Assembly: GCF_000368085.1 (NCBI RefSeq)
Contig: NZ_KB849239.1
Span: forward strand, 1,583,082 to 1,647,081
Direction of reading: 5' to 3'
From: Acinetobacter nosocomialis NIPH 2119
GTDB taxonomy: Bacteria; Pseudomonadota; Gammaproteobacteria; Pseudomonadales; Moraxellaceae
DNA: 64,000 nucleotides
Under the pieces are notes generated by a model, which had not been told where the DNA came from, did no database searches, and saw only the letters and a program-made list of their open reading frames with translations. Position numbers and translations under genes: made by a program. Below, one piece after another: positions 1-8,094 of this stretch (the first letter of the stretch is position 1; each line of letters starts with the position of its first letter).

Positions 1-814
<814 letters not shown>

Positions 815-894
815 TCATCCTGACTTTTAAATTACTGGCTTTAACTTTTGTTCACTATGTATCCAAGACGAAAATAACCGTTTATCATTTAGTT

Positions 895-911
895 TGTCCG
901 AATAGCGGACA
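895..911. promoter_or_regulatory. Probable PobR operator between pobA and pobR
   Basis: TGTCCG-AATAG-CGGACA is a perfect 6-bp inverted repeat with a 5-bp spacer, about 30 bp upstream of pobR and 95 bp from pobA in a 140-bp divergent promoter region. IclR-type activators bind such symmetrical sites, and PobR is known to act on pobA and on itself. That this exact site is the operator is an inference from position and symmetry. Confidence 0.6.
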
Positions 912-940
912 GAAACAATCAAAATAACAGGAATGAAAGG

Positions 941-1756
941 ATGCCTTCTCTCGATGCTTTTCTAGAGCACCCAAACTCGCATGAGAAAATACGTCAAGAT
1001 GACTACATTGCAGGGTTAGCAAAAGGCTTGGCTTTACTGGAAGCTTTTGGAACAGATCGGCAACGACTCAATGTCACTCAAGTGGCCGAGCGAACCGGTA
1101 TTAGTCGTACAGCGGCAAGGCGTTACCTAAAAACTTTAAAATACTTAGGCTATTTAGAAACCGATGAACATTACTTTTGGCTCACTCATCGTGTGCTGCG
1201 CTTTTCGAGTTCTTATCTAAGCTCTGCCCACCTGCCTAAAGTTACTCAATCATTTTTAAACCTTTTGTGTGCACAGACATCTCTTACTTTTTCAATTGTG
1301 GTGTTAGACGATAACGAAGTGGTGCCGATTGCCCGTAGTTATTTACCACAGCAAGATAATTTACGTGTCAGCCCTTATGGTATGCATTTAGGAAACCGAC
1401 TCCCTGCCCATGCCACTTCCACAGGTAAAGTATTGCTGGCAGCACTACCCGAAGAAACTCAACATGCATGGGTAAAAACTTACGGTTTAAAGCGCTTAAC
1501 ACCATTTACTATAGTAGATGAATCAAAATTTTTTGAAGTGCTTAAGGGTATTTCGTTATCGGATTATTGTCTTTCCAAAGAAGAACATGAGCTTGGTGTG
1601 ATTGCGATTGCAGTGCCCGTATTTAACGCCCAAGGTCAAGCTATTGCTGCGCTTAACTGCATGTCTCAAACTAACCGTGTACAAGAAGATTATTTGGTTC
1701 AGCAAATTTTGCCATTGCTACGCAACACGGCAAATGAACTTAGAAATGTGATTTAA
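941..1756 (+). CDS. pobR: IclR-family activator of pobA
   Basis: This 271-residue regulator has the IclR layout. An N-terminal winged helix (about residues 25-90) contains the recognition segment VAERTGISRTAARRYLKTL, and a C-terminal effector domain contains the conserved LPAHATSTGKVLLAALP stretch. In Acinetobacter PobR binds 4-hydroxybenzoate and activates pobA, and the divergent pobA here fits that role directly. The ATG at 941 follows GGAATGAAAGG and gives the length usual for the family. The gene is followed by a perfect 11-bp hairpin at 1766-1801. Confidence 0.92.
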   Translation: MPSLDAFLEHPNSHEKIRQDDYIAGLAKGLALLEAFGTDRQRLNVTQVAERTGISRTAARRYLKTLKYLGYLETDEHYFWLTHRVLRFSSSYLSSAHLPKVTQSFLNLLCAQTSLTFSIVVLDDNEVVPIARSYLPQQDNLRVSPYGMHLGNRLPAHATSTGKVLLAALPEETQHAWVKTYGLKRLTPFTIVDESKFFEVLKGISLSDYCLSKEEHELGVIAIAVPVFNAQGQAIAALNCMSQTNRVQEDYLVQQILPLLRNTANELRNVI

Positions 1757-1765
1757 ATAGACTTA

Positions 1766-1801
1766 GAAACTCTTGTTATCAATTAGAGATACAAGAGTTT
1801 C
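1766..1801. terminator. Hairpin between convergent pobR and azoreductase genes
   Basis: GAAACTCTTGT and ACAAGAGTTTC form a perfect 11-bp stem with a 14-nt loop in the 56-bp space between two convergent genes. Neither side has a strong U-tract, so it is a probable weak or factor-assisted bidirectional terminator. Confidence 0.5.
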
Positions 1802-1812
1802 AACCCATAATT

Positions 1813-2409
1813 TTAAATAGCGAATTCTTTAACTTGCTGGCTTGCCAGATCTAATGCCTTGCTGCGATAAGCTTGCATGTCTAAGCCTTCTGCATAAATA
1901 AAATCGACGTCATGAATGCCCATTAGCCCTAACACTGCTTTGAGATAAGGCGTGACTGCCTCAGTTTCTTGGCCAACATGAATACCACCCCGACTACTTA
2001 CCACCACCGCTTTTACTCCTTCAACTAAACCTTGAGGGTAAGTTTCGGTGTAGCGGAATGTTTGTCTTGCTCGTGCCACTAAATCAAACCAGTTTTTGAG
2101 TTGAGTCGGCACATTTAAGTTGTACATTGGTGCGCCTACCACCAATAAATCAGCACTTTTTAACTCAGCAATTAATTCATCAGATAAAGCAACGATTTGC
2201 TGAATGTCTTGATTGTTATTTTCCGCACCACGCAGCGCCTGAAAAATTTCCAGATCTAATACAGGCAGATTCATTTCAGCTAAATTGCGTATGGTGATGT
2301 CATCTTGCAAACCTTGATCTTTACGGTGTTCAAGCATTACATCAATTAAGCGATTGGTTTGTGAACCCTCACCCATAATGCTGGATTTTAATACCAATAT
2401 TTTAGCCAT
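1813..2409 (-). CDS. azoR: FMN-dependent NADH:quinone oxidoreductase / azoreductase
   Basis: This 198-residue flavodoxin-fold enzyme is of the AzoR type, which reduces quinones and azo compounds by two-electron transfer from NADH using FMN. The start at 2409 (MAKILVLKSSIMGEGSQTNR) is preceded by GGAGA five bases upstream and gives the usual family length; a longer upstream frame (to 2460) lacks support. Phosphate-binding SSIMGEGSQTNRL at the N terminus, PMYNLNVPTQLKNWFDLVAR around residue 90-110 and the SSRGG loop are typical. A LysR regulator diverges 98 bp away and probably controls it in response to quinone or electrophile stress, which is an inference. Confidence 0.88.
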   Translation of the reverse strand: MAKILVLKSSIMGEGSQTNRLIDVMLEHRKDQGLQDDITIRNLAEMNLPVLDLEIFQALRGAENNNQDIQQIVALSDELIAELKSADLLVVGAPMYNLNVPTQLKNWFDLVARARQTFRYTETYPQGLVEGVKAVVVSSRGGIHVGQETEAVTPYLKAVLGLMGIHDVDFIYAEGLDMQAYRSKALDLASQQVKEFAI

Positions 2410-2507
2410 GACTGTCTCCATATTTTTGATGAAGCCATAGTAACCCCACAATAAATTCAACAGTGGTGATATTATTTCTTGTCATTGGTTCCTTTTAGGC
2501 AACAATC

Positions 2508-3419
2508 ATGCAACATGAACTAAGTGCAATATCTATATTTGTGACTGTGGTTGAAGCTGGAAGTTTTGTAAAGGCTGCCGAGCAATTGCATTTAACTCGC
2601 TCAGCCATAAGTAAAAATATTGCTCGGCTTGAAGAACAGCTTGGTGTGGCTCTATTTAAAAGAACAACACGTTCACTCAGCATGACTGACGAAGGTGCTT
2701 TGTTTTATGAACATAGCCGCCGAGCAGTGAACGAAATACAAAATGCGGCGGCGTTATTAGACCAAGGGAAAATTAACGCAACAGGCCGATTAAGAATGTC
2801 TGTGCCTGTACTTTTTGGACAACTCTTTGCTGCCCCGCTCATGGTTAAATTTGCTCAGCAGCATGCGGACTTACAGCTAGAAATTTCATTTAATGATCGA
2901 ACTGTAGACTTGATCGAAGAAGGTTTTGATTTGTGTATAAGAATCGGGGCACTGCCTGATACCACTCAGCTCGTTGCCAAACCGATTGGTCAGCATCGAA
3001 TGCTACTTTGTGCCTCACCTGACTATTTAAATAAAGCAGGTCCCCTAGAACATATTGAGGACTTAGAGCATCACGCCACGATTGCCGATCCGCATTTTGG
3101 TCAAATGCAAAAATGGCGACTTCAAAAGGAAAATGACGCGCCTTTATTTATTAAGCCCAAAGCAAAACTCCTTTTAAATGACTTACAAGCCATTAAAAAT
3201 GCAGCGCTTGCTGGAGCTGGTGTCGCTTGGCTACCCGATTGGCTTATTCAAAATGAATTACACGGCGGTAAGCTCATACAAGTGTTAGAAACCATGTCGA
3301 GCATTGCTTTTCCGATTCATTTGGTATGGCCTGCACTGCCGTTTATGCCACTTAAAACGCGTCTTGCAATTGATTATTTGGCGCAGCATTTACCCCCTGA
3401 ACTGAACAAACAAGCTTAA
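2508..3419 (+). CDS. LysR-family transcriptional regulator
   Basis: This 303-residue protein has an N-terminal LysR helix-turn-helix (about residues 1-60: FVTVVEAGSFVKAAEQLHLTRSAISKNIARLEEQLG, read in two parts) followed by a periplasmic-binding-like effector domain. It belongs to the CrgA/AaeR-like branch, with LRMSVPVLFGQLFAAPLMVKF starting the effector domain. It diverges from the azoreductase gene with a 98-bp shared promoter, and LysR regulators usually control the adjacent divergent gene. The effector is not deducible from sequence. Confidence 0.88.
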   Translation: MQHELSAISIFVTVVEAGSFVKAAEQLHLTRSAISKNIARLEEQLGVALFKRTTRSLSMTDEGALFYEHSRRAVNEIQNAAALLDQGKINATGRLRMSVPVLFGQLFAAPLMVKFAQQHADLQLEISFNDRTVDLIEEGFDLCIRIGALPDTTQLVAKPIGQHRMLLCASPDYLNKAGPLEHIEDLEHHATIADPHFGQMQKWRLQKENDAPLFIKPKAKLLLNDLQAIKNAALAGAGVAWLPDWLIQNELHGGKLIQVLETMSSIAFPIHLVWPALPFMPLKTRLAIDYLAQHLPPELNKQA

Positions 3420-3633
3420 AATAAAAGAGGTTTGAACATAAGGAACCAAGCCTTAAAAAGCCTTACTGTCCAATTAACTTTTTAACCCTATCCCCTCACT
3501 ATGTACGCACTTAAAATTACTCTTAAGTTACTATTTTATTAGAAGAAAAATAATAAGGTGATGGTCAACTTTCTTGACTCTAAAATGCGTTTATGTGAGT
3601 ATTAGCTAGACTAACTTTACAAAAATTACTTAT

Positions 3634-3984
3634 ATGAAATATAACGTTATCGCATTACTTACAGGTTTGTTATTGGTGTCTACTGCTCACGCCGAGGAAG
3701 CTCCTATGGATGCCACTCACTTGGGCTTGAGAGCTTTTGTATATAATGCATTTGTAGGTATAAAAAAAGCAGAGGATATGCCTCAATTTCCTAAAGGGCA
3801 TCCGTTGACGAAAGCTGAACTTTATAATGGTGTGGCTGCGGGTGTTCGTGTTCGTGGTAAAAAGTGTAGTAGCGTGGTGGACGCGCGCGCGCTAGATGCC
3901 AATGGTTCAAAAATATCAGTGAAGTGTGCTGGCGGAGAAAGCTATCAAGTATTGCCTCTAACAGGTGAGGTTAAAGGTAAATGA
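3634..3984 (+). CDS. Small secreted protein of unknown function, paralog 1
   Basis: This 116-residue protein begins with a signal peptide (MKYNVIALLTGLLLVSTAHA, cleavage after AHA), so it is probably periplasmic or secreted. The mature part holds two cysteines exactly 20 residues apart (CSSVVDA...ISVKC) that probably form a disulfide. It overlaps the next gene by four bases (ATGA), and that gene encodes a diverged paralog with the same cysteine spacing and CSSV...D..G..IS..C pattern. I do not recognise the family. The pair stands alone after a 214-bp intergenic region, so no neighbour suggests a function. Confidence 0.75.
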   Translation: MKYNVIALLTGLLLVSTAHAEEAPMDATHLGLRAFVYNAFVGIKKAEDMPQFPKGHPLTKAELYNGVAAGVRVRGKKCSSVVDARALDANGSKISVKCAGGESYQVLPLTGEVKGK

Positions 3985-4334
3985 AATCGCGCATTTGCCT
4001 ATTTGGGTTTGTTTCAGCAATGCTGATTAGCAATGTTAATGCACAGACCCAACAAGAATTGCCTCTACCCTTACTTGGCCAACTACTCGGTTTTACGCAA
4101 AATGTTTATTTTAATGCTAATCGATTAGCTGAAATGCCAAAGATGCCAACCGAGCGTGCTGCCACTCAACCCGAAATATTAGAGGCTGTGGCTAGTGCGC
4201 TGAGATTGCAACAACATCCATGTAGTTCGGTTTTAAATGCCGACTATGTTGATGACACTGGCAATTTGATATCAATCAATTGTGTAGATGGTAATTATGT
4301 TGTGGATGCACGACGTGGCAAGATCAACCCTTAA
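3981..4334 (+). CDS. Small secreted protein of unknown function, paralog 2
   Basis: This 117-residue protein has a signal peptide ending at about NVNA/QT and is translationally coupled to the preceding gene through an ATGA overlap. It shares with its upstream partner the C-terminal block CSSVLNADYVDDTGNLISINC, with identical cysteine spacing, followed by a short basic tail. The N-terminal halves are more diverged, though an AEMPKMP stretch parallels AEDMPQFP in paralog 1. The two probably arose by tandem duplication and may act as partners in the periplasm. No known domain is apparent. Confidence 0.75.
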   Translation: MKSRICLFGFVSAMLISNVNAQTQQELPLPLLGQLLGFTQNVYFNANRLAEMPKMPTERAATQPEILEAVASALRLQQHPCSSVLNADYVDDTGNLISINCVDGNYVVDARRGKINP

Positions 4335-4445
4335 GCCCTCTATCATCTTCCCAGCCCTCTCTTCACGATCTGTCAGCTTGCCAAAAGTAAACGCCAAGGC
4401 TGCTGTGATGTCATGGTGAGTTTTGTTGAAGGTATCTAAATAGCT

Positions 4446-4476
4446 GAATTGATTTCTCAACTTGAGAAATCAATTC
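4446..4476. repeat. 31-bp perfect palindrome after the secreted-protein pair
   Basis: GAATTGATTTCTCAA is followed by one base and its exact complement, TTGAGAAATCAATTC, giving 15-bp arms. On the plus strand CTATTTT follows, so it may act as the terminator of the two small genes. A perfect palindrome this long with almost no loop could also be a remnant of a mobile-element end. The 110 bp before it (about 4335-4445) hold no supported gene. Confidence 0.55.
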
Positions 4477-4578
4477 TATTTTAAGTCGTTATATCAGCGA
4501 GCTTATTTATATGTTTTAAATAAACTTTATAAAAGCTTCACCATTAATTCATCGTTCAATCGAAAACTTTCAAGCAAA

Positions 4579-5151
4579 CTAGTCAGCGTCCTCTTTTTTA
4601 GAAGAAGGTCCCAAAGCCATACTCGAAAATACGCCATCGCGATAAATCCATGCATGTAATAACGCAGCAGATAAATGACCAATAACGACAGCAAATAATA
4701 GCCAAGCCAAAATTCCATGTAATGTACGGAACCAAGCGTAAAGCGTAGAGCTGGTTGGTGCTATAGGCGGAAGGTCCCAACCCGGAAATAAAGTGACAGG
4801 CCAATTACCTGCCGATAGTGTTGCCCATCCGAGCAATGGCAAACTAAACATCAAAATATAAAGTAGCCAATGTGATGCATGGGCAAGAAATGCCTGCCAG
4901 CGCGGTACAGTCGGCGGCAAAGGTGGAATTGGGTAACAGAGTCGGTTTATTAATCTTATGATGACCAATAGTAAGATTGCGATTCCTAAAGGACGGTGAA
5001 TATCAATTAACCATGGACGCCAAGTAATTGAGGTGGTCATTCCTACCCCAATAAATAGCATGGCCAAAATTGCTGCCGCCATAAACCAATGCAGTATTCG
5101 AGCAGTCAAATTAAAATGACGTGGAGCATTATCGTTAGATTTATTTTGCAT
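4579..5151 (-). CDS. Cytochrome b561-type membrane electron carrier
   Basis: This 190-residue integral membrane protein has four predicted transmembrane helices. It carries the histidines expected to ligate two b hemes: RILHWFMAAAI in helix 1, IDIHRPLGIAILLL in helix 2, AHASHWLLYILMF in helix 3 and LHGILAWLLFAVVIGHLSAALLH in helix 4. Bacterial b561 proteins pass electrons from the quinol pool to periplasmic partners. It lies 12 bp downstream of a membrane-anchored catalase-like peroxidase, and GGAG precedes its ATG, so the two are one operon. The likely role is to donate quinol electrons to that peroxidase, which is inferred from the pairing. Confidence 0.85.
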   Translation of the reverse strand: MQNKSNDNAPRHFNLTARILHWFMAAAILAMLFIGVGMTTSITWRPWLIDIHRPLGIAILLLVIIRLINRLCYPIPPLPPTVPRWQAFLAHASHWLLYILMFSLPLLGWATLSAGNWPVTLFPGWDLPPIAPTSSTLYAWFRTLHGILAWLLFAVVIGHLSAALLHAWIYRDGVFSSMALGPSSKKEDAD

Positions 5152-5163
5152 TGTTCAGCTCTC

Positions 5164-6228
5164 CTATTTGCCCACGGCATCTGTTGCTTTGCCAAATCCA
5201 ATTTCACGTAATCGAGCATTGTAAGACTGTGAATAGATCGCCGCTCGTGCTGCGAGTACTGGATCATCTGATAACTCAATTCCGGGTGGCACCAAAGTCG
5301 GGTCAAAGTTAATATCACGACATGCGCCATTTACCTGATCAGTTACATTTTTGACTTCCAATGTTCCGGCTATAACTTCTTTACGTTCTTTTGGCCAAGG
5401 CTGAGATGGGTCATTCACTGGGTCTCCTGGTTCGGCAAGTTGCAAAACTAAGTCCCAATAAAGCGGCCCTTCAGCCAAACGTTTTTTGATGTCTTTAAAT
5501 AAGAAATCAGGGCCAGCTTGATCACGTTGTTCTTTGGTCAGACTAATAAATTTTGAATGAGGACGCATAGACCAACGGACTGGTTGTTCTTGTCCATTAG
5601 CCGCTCGTAATATAAAGGCATTTACGACATAAAATTCTGCACCGCTAAAACTACCGGTTAATGGCATCTTGGCCTTTTCCTCAATAGACTTACGCGCTTC
5701 GGGATATTCTTTTAAAAATGCCTCAACAAGGGCTGGATCAGGTTTGCCAGTAGATGGAACGGGTTTAAATGCTTTTTGCTGCGCCAAAAAACCTTCAGCA
5801 TTTCGCGTAGGGAAATAGGGAAAGTTGTTTAATTTCATGCGCCACTGTGAATGATCGGCTGCGGAAAGTAATAAAGCCATACTCACTGTTGCGGTAGAAT
5901 TATCTGCCGCATGCGGGTTACCGCTACCAATAGAAAATCGGCCAATCGCCGGTATATCCGACTTGGCAAATACAGTGGCTTTCGAGAGTGCTGCTGCCGC
6001 ACCATTACTATGGTAAGTCCCATCAAAGCAAATCCCTTTACCGTGTGCACGTCGGTATCCGGGATCAAAGTTTTTTAATGTGTCACCCAAAAAAGTTTTG
6101 GATGTTGTTCGGTGTCCAAATAGACCAGCGGTCCAAGCAAATGCCAATACTAAAGCGCCTGCGATTACAGCAATACCCACGAATCTCAGCCAGTACTTCT
6201 TTAGCGTTTTAAAATTCAAATTATTCAT
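5164..6228 (-). CDS. Catalase-family peroxidase, membrane anchored
   Basis: This 354-residue protein has one N-terminal transmembrane anchor (about residues 14-34, FVGIAVIAGALVLAFAW). A short catalase-fold domain of the SrpA/YmaB-like class follows, with KGICFDGTYHSNG containing the distal region and RFSIGSGNPHAADNS. It is much shorter than classical catalases (about 480 residues or more) and lacks their NADPH domain. The C-terminal NARLREIGFGKA resembles the proximal heme region (YNARxxE). It is expected to face the periplasm and use H2O2 as oxidant. The gene pairs with cytochrome b561 downstream and diverges from an HxlR regulator. Confidence 0.85.
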   Translation of the reverse strand: MNNLNFKTLKKYWLRFVGIAVIAGALVLAFAWTAGLFGHRTTSKTFLGDTLKNFDPGYRRAHGKGICFDGTYHSNGAAAALSKATVFAKSDIPAIGRFSIGSGNPHAADNSTATVSMALLLSAADHSQWRMKLNNFPYFPTRNAEGFLAQQKAFKPVPSTGKPDPALVEAFLKEYPEARKSIEEKAKMPLTGSFSGAEFYVVNAFILRAANGQEQPVRWSMRPHSKFISLTKEQRDQAGPDFLFKDIKKRLAEGPLYWDLVLQLAEPGDPVNDPSQPWPKERKEVIAGTLEVKNVTDQVNGACRDINFDPTLVPPGIELSDDPVLAARAAIYSQSYNARLREIGFGKATDAVGK

Positions 6229-6404
6229 TCTTCATCCTGTGTAAATTGTATAGCTGCATCTATAAAAAAGTTTGATCCTATAAAAAGGGTATTACTTACA
6301 TTGATGGAACCCATATTCAAAATTAGTTGAGTAAATAAAATCCTAAAATTTCTGGATCCAATATAGAGATGAGCCTTAATATAATATTTATTCCTGAGCC
6401 ATAT

Positions 6405-6432
6405 AAGGTACGTACCTCAAGGTTAGTATTAA
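6405..6432. promoter_or_regulatory. Candidate HxlR operator in the divergent peroxidase/HxlR promoter
   Basis: TAAGGTACGTACCTCA is a near-perfect palindrome with GGTACGTACC as its core at 6407-6416. It is followed by a second half-like copy, AAGGTTAGTATT. HxlR-family regulators bind paired or palindromic sites in their own divergent promoters, so this lies where an autoregulatory operator would be expected, about 50 bp upstream of the HxlR start. Confidence 0.5.
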
Positions 6433-6465
6433 GCTTATTCACATTTAAATGGAGATAAATAAAGC

Positions 6466-6870
6466 ATGGGTACGAAAAATGTAAAAGTCCCCACCTTGAC
6501 CGAAAGAGTCCGAAGAGGCGATCTTTTTACTGGAGAAAATAATTGTCAGTCCCGAGAAGCATTTGCTCATGTTACAAGCCTCTGGGGAGTGATATGCCTG
6601 ATTGCTTTACGTGATGGCACCCATCGTTATAGTGAGTTACGCCGTAAAGCAAACGGGGTGAGCGAAAAAATGCTGACTCAGACCCTCCAGCATTTAGAAA
6701 AAGATGGTTTTATACGTAGAACTTCTTATCCAGTCGTCCCTCCCCATGTCGAATATGATTTAACCTTATTAGGTGAAGAAGTCGCTAAACGTGTTGCTGC
6801 ACTTGCCGATTGGTTAGAGGTTAATTTAAGCGATATTAAAGCAGCCTCTTTAGCTAATGAGAATGGATAG
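6466..6870 (+). CDS. HxlR-family winged-helix regulator
   Basis: This 134-residue protein matches the HxlR layout: a conserved N-terminal cysteine (NNCQSREAFAHVTSLWGV, about residue 27), then a winged helix with LRDGTHRYSELRRKANGVSEKMLTQTLQHLEKDGFIRR and a YDLTLLGEEV dimer segment. Many HxlR proteins (YodB, HypR, QorR) sense electrophiles or hypochlorite through this cysteine. It diverges from the catalase-like peroxidase/b561 operon and plausibly controls it. The start is supported by GGAG upstream. Its 3' end overlaps the convergent TetR gene by 17 bp. Confidence 0.88.
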   Translation: MGTKNVKVPTLTERVRRGDLFTGENNCQSREAFAHVTSLWGVICLIALRDGTHRYSELRRKANGVSEKMLTQTLQHLEKDGFIRRTSYPVVPPHVEYDLTLLGEEVAKRVAALADWLEVNLSDIKAASLANENG

Positions 6871-7417
6871 TGGCGAGAAGAAAACGCTCCAACATCTTTT
6901 CCCGCTCGATTGTCCCATCTGAACTTAAAAGCTGAATAATTGTGCCTTCCACCATATATACAAATAGCTTGGCATCATTAAATGAAGCATCCGCGTTTAA
7001 CACTCTAAGCTGGCTATAAATTTCATTGGTCAGCCATGTTCTGTACCTCACCGCGGTTTGATAGGCGTTGGGATAATTATTTTTAGTTTCAAAAATGGCT
7101 TTAAACAATAAGTAATACGGCCCTTCTAAATCGGTATGTAAGTCATAAAGCTTTTTGAGTTTATCTATGGCGGCAGTACTTAAGTCGTACTCAACCATTG
7201 CAAGCACTTGGTCTTGGAGCCGTTCTTTTTGTACGATCAGGCAAATTTCAATAAAGCGTTCCTTAGAGTGAAAGTAGTTATAAAACGTCATTTTATTCAC
7301 TTCGGTTTCTTTCACAATTTTGTCGACGCCTACCATGTGAAAGCCACCGTGATGAAACAGATTAATCCCTTTTTTTACTACTTCTAAAGCACGTGTTGAG
7401 AGAACTAAATTTGGCAT
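6854..7417 (-). CDS. TetR/AcrR-family regulator
   Basis: This 187-residue regulator starts at 7417 (MPNLVLSTRALEVVKKGINL); the longer frame to 7513 has no support and would add a non-homologous leader. The TetR helix-turn-helix is clear at residues about 10-55: LFHHGGFHMVGVDKIVKETEV then NKMTFYNYFHSKERFI. The ligand-binding C-terminal domain is not assignable. No gene lies immediately upstream on the same strand; the region beyond its promoter holds the C4-like RNA. The target is unknown. Confidence 0.87.
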   Translation of the reverse strand: MPNLVLSTRALEVVKKGINLFHHGGFHMVGVDKIVKETEVNKMTFYNYFHSKERFIEICLIVQKERLQDQVLAMVEYDLSTAAIDKLKKLYDLHTDLEGPYYLLFKAIFETKNNYPNAYQTAVRYRTWLTNEIYSQLRVLNADASFNDAKLFVYMVEGTIIQLLSSDGTIEREKMLERFLLATIHSH

Positions 7418-7699
7418 AGTTTTACCGTTATAAATTCTTGTTGTTTGTAAATGAGATACTTTTTTGGGAGAAAAAAAGGCACAGCAAAGCCGTAAAGACT
7501 GTGCTTGGCACATCTCAAGTTTGTTATTGCTAAGTTTTAAGTAAAAATGACTTTAAGCCTGAAAACCTTTTGGTTATCAAGCTGTTTTAATTTTTAAGCT
7601 GTGTCGTTATAGCTTTTGGCATTGAGAGCCAAGAAATAATGGATGTGCAAAGCCAACTCCTTTTTATTGGGAGTTCTGCCGACATGAATAGAAATTATG

Positions 7700-7795
7700 G
7701 TGGCAGAACGAGAAAGGGTTCGCGGACTGGTACAACAACCAGCACACCCGAAGGTGTCCCTCTCCCGTCCTACCGCTACGGGAGGAGACGAGGAG
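7700..7795 (+). ncRNA. C4-like antisense RNA (phage P1/P7 type)
   Basis: The plus strand can fold into an outer stem (GAGAAAGGG with CCCTCTC) enclosing two hairpins, CTGGT-acaac-ACCAG and ACACC-cgaa-GGTGT. A third hairpin, TCCCGT...ACGGGA, follows. A multibranch fold with GGTTCGCGGACTGGT is what I recall for the C4 antisense RNA family of phages P1 and P7 and for abundant Acinetobacter small RNAs of this type. TCGCGGACTGGT at 7720-7731 is complementary over 12 nt (two G-U pairs) to 7847-7858 on the same transcript, as C4 is to its target in P1. The family assignment is from memory and from fold, without a covariance search. Ends are approximate. Confidence 0.6.
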
Positions 7796-7846
7796 ATGCT
7801 CACACAAAATTATCCCTCAGAAAGGAATAATTCTGATGCTGTTGTA

Positions 7847-7870
7847 ATCGGTCCGCGACGACCGGCTGGC
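7847..7870 (+). promoter_or_regulatory. Putative cis target of the C4-like RNA
   Basis: ATCGGTCCGCGA (7847-7858) pairs with the C4-like core at 7720-7731, and GCTGG (7865-7869) can pair with CCAGC at 7739-7743. In P1 the equivalent paired blocks overlap the translation start of the ant operon. Here no antirepressor frame follows; the next gene starts at 8095. Confidence 0.45.
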
Positions 7871-8094
7871 AATGTGGCCAGCAGGCAAAGAATAGTGCCC
7901 AACCCTTTTGCAGTCAAGCACGCAACATGCCATTTGTTTTAAATTAAATCATTAGAAAAGTAAGGCTAAATAATGGGTGGGTTATTGTTAAGTTGAGCAA
8001 TGAAAATAACCTGCTGATGGGAGGTTTTATTTGAGCTAGAAAGAGTACGTATAAGGTGTATTATGTTGATTTTAAATAATCTAAATTATTCAAT

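Larger units (their letters stand above)
7418..8094. other. 677-bp region without a protein gene, rich in RNA hairpins
   Basis: This stretch separates the TetR gene from the first orphan gene. It contains a series of inverted repeats on the plus strand: TTGGC/GCCAA (7616-7632), AACTCC/GGAGTT (7655-7674), GTTCTGCC/GGCAGAAC (7673-7709), the C4-like core (about 7710-7786), AATTATCCCT/AGGAATAATT with one mismatch (about 7808-7832), CGGTC/GACCG (7849-7864) and CTGGC/GCCAG (about 7866-7882). Open frames here (7594-7803 minus, 7639-7942 plus) look like chance frames across a structured RNA. Confidence 0.6.

Noticed and set aside
4272..4460. 62-residue minus-strand frame as a gene
   Set aside because: It overlaps the 3' end of the second secreted-protein gene and runs into a palindrome. 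The stretch looks protein-like, but no start signal or family supports it, so it is listed only as a possible remnant.
7594..7942. Open frames on both strands (69, 63 and 81 residues) across the C4-like region
   Set aside because: They run through stacked RNA hairpins, have no ribosome-binding sites and show no protein-like composition. Structured RNA explains the sequence better.
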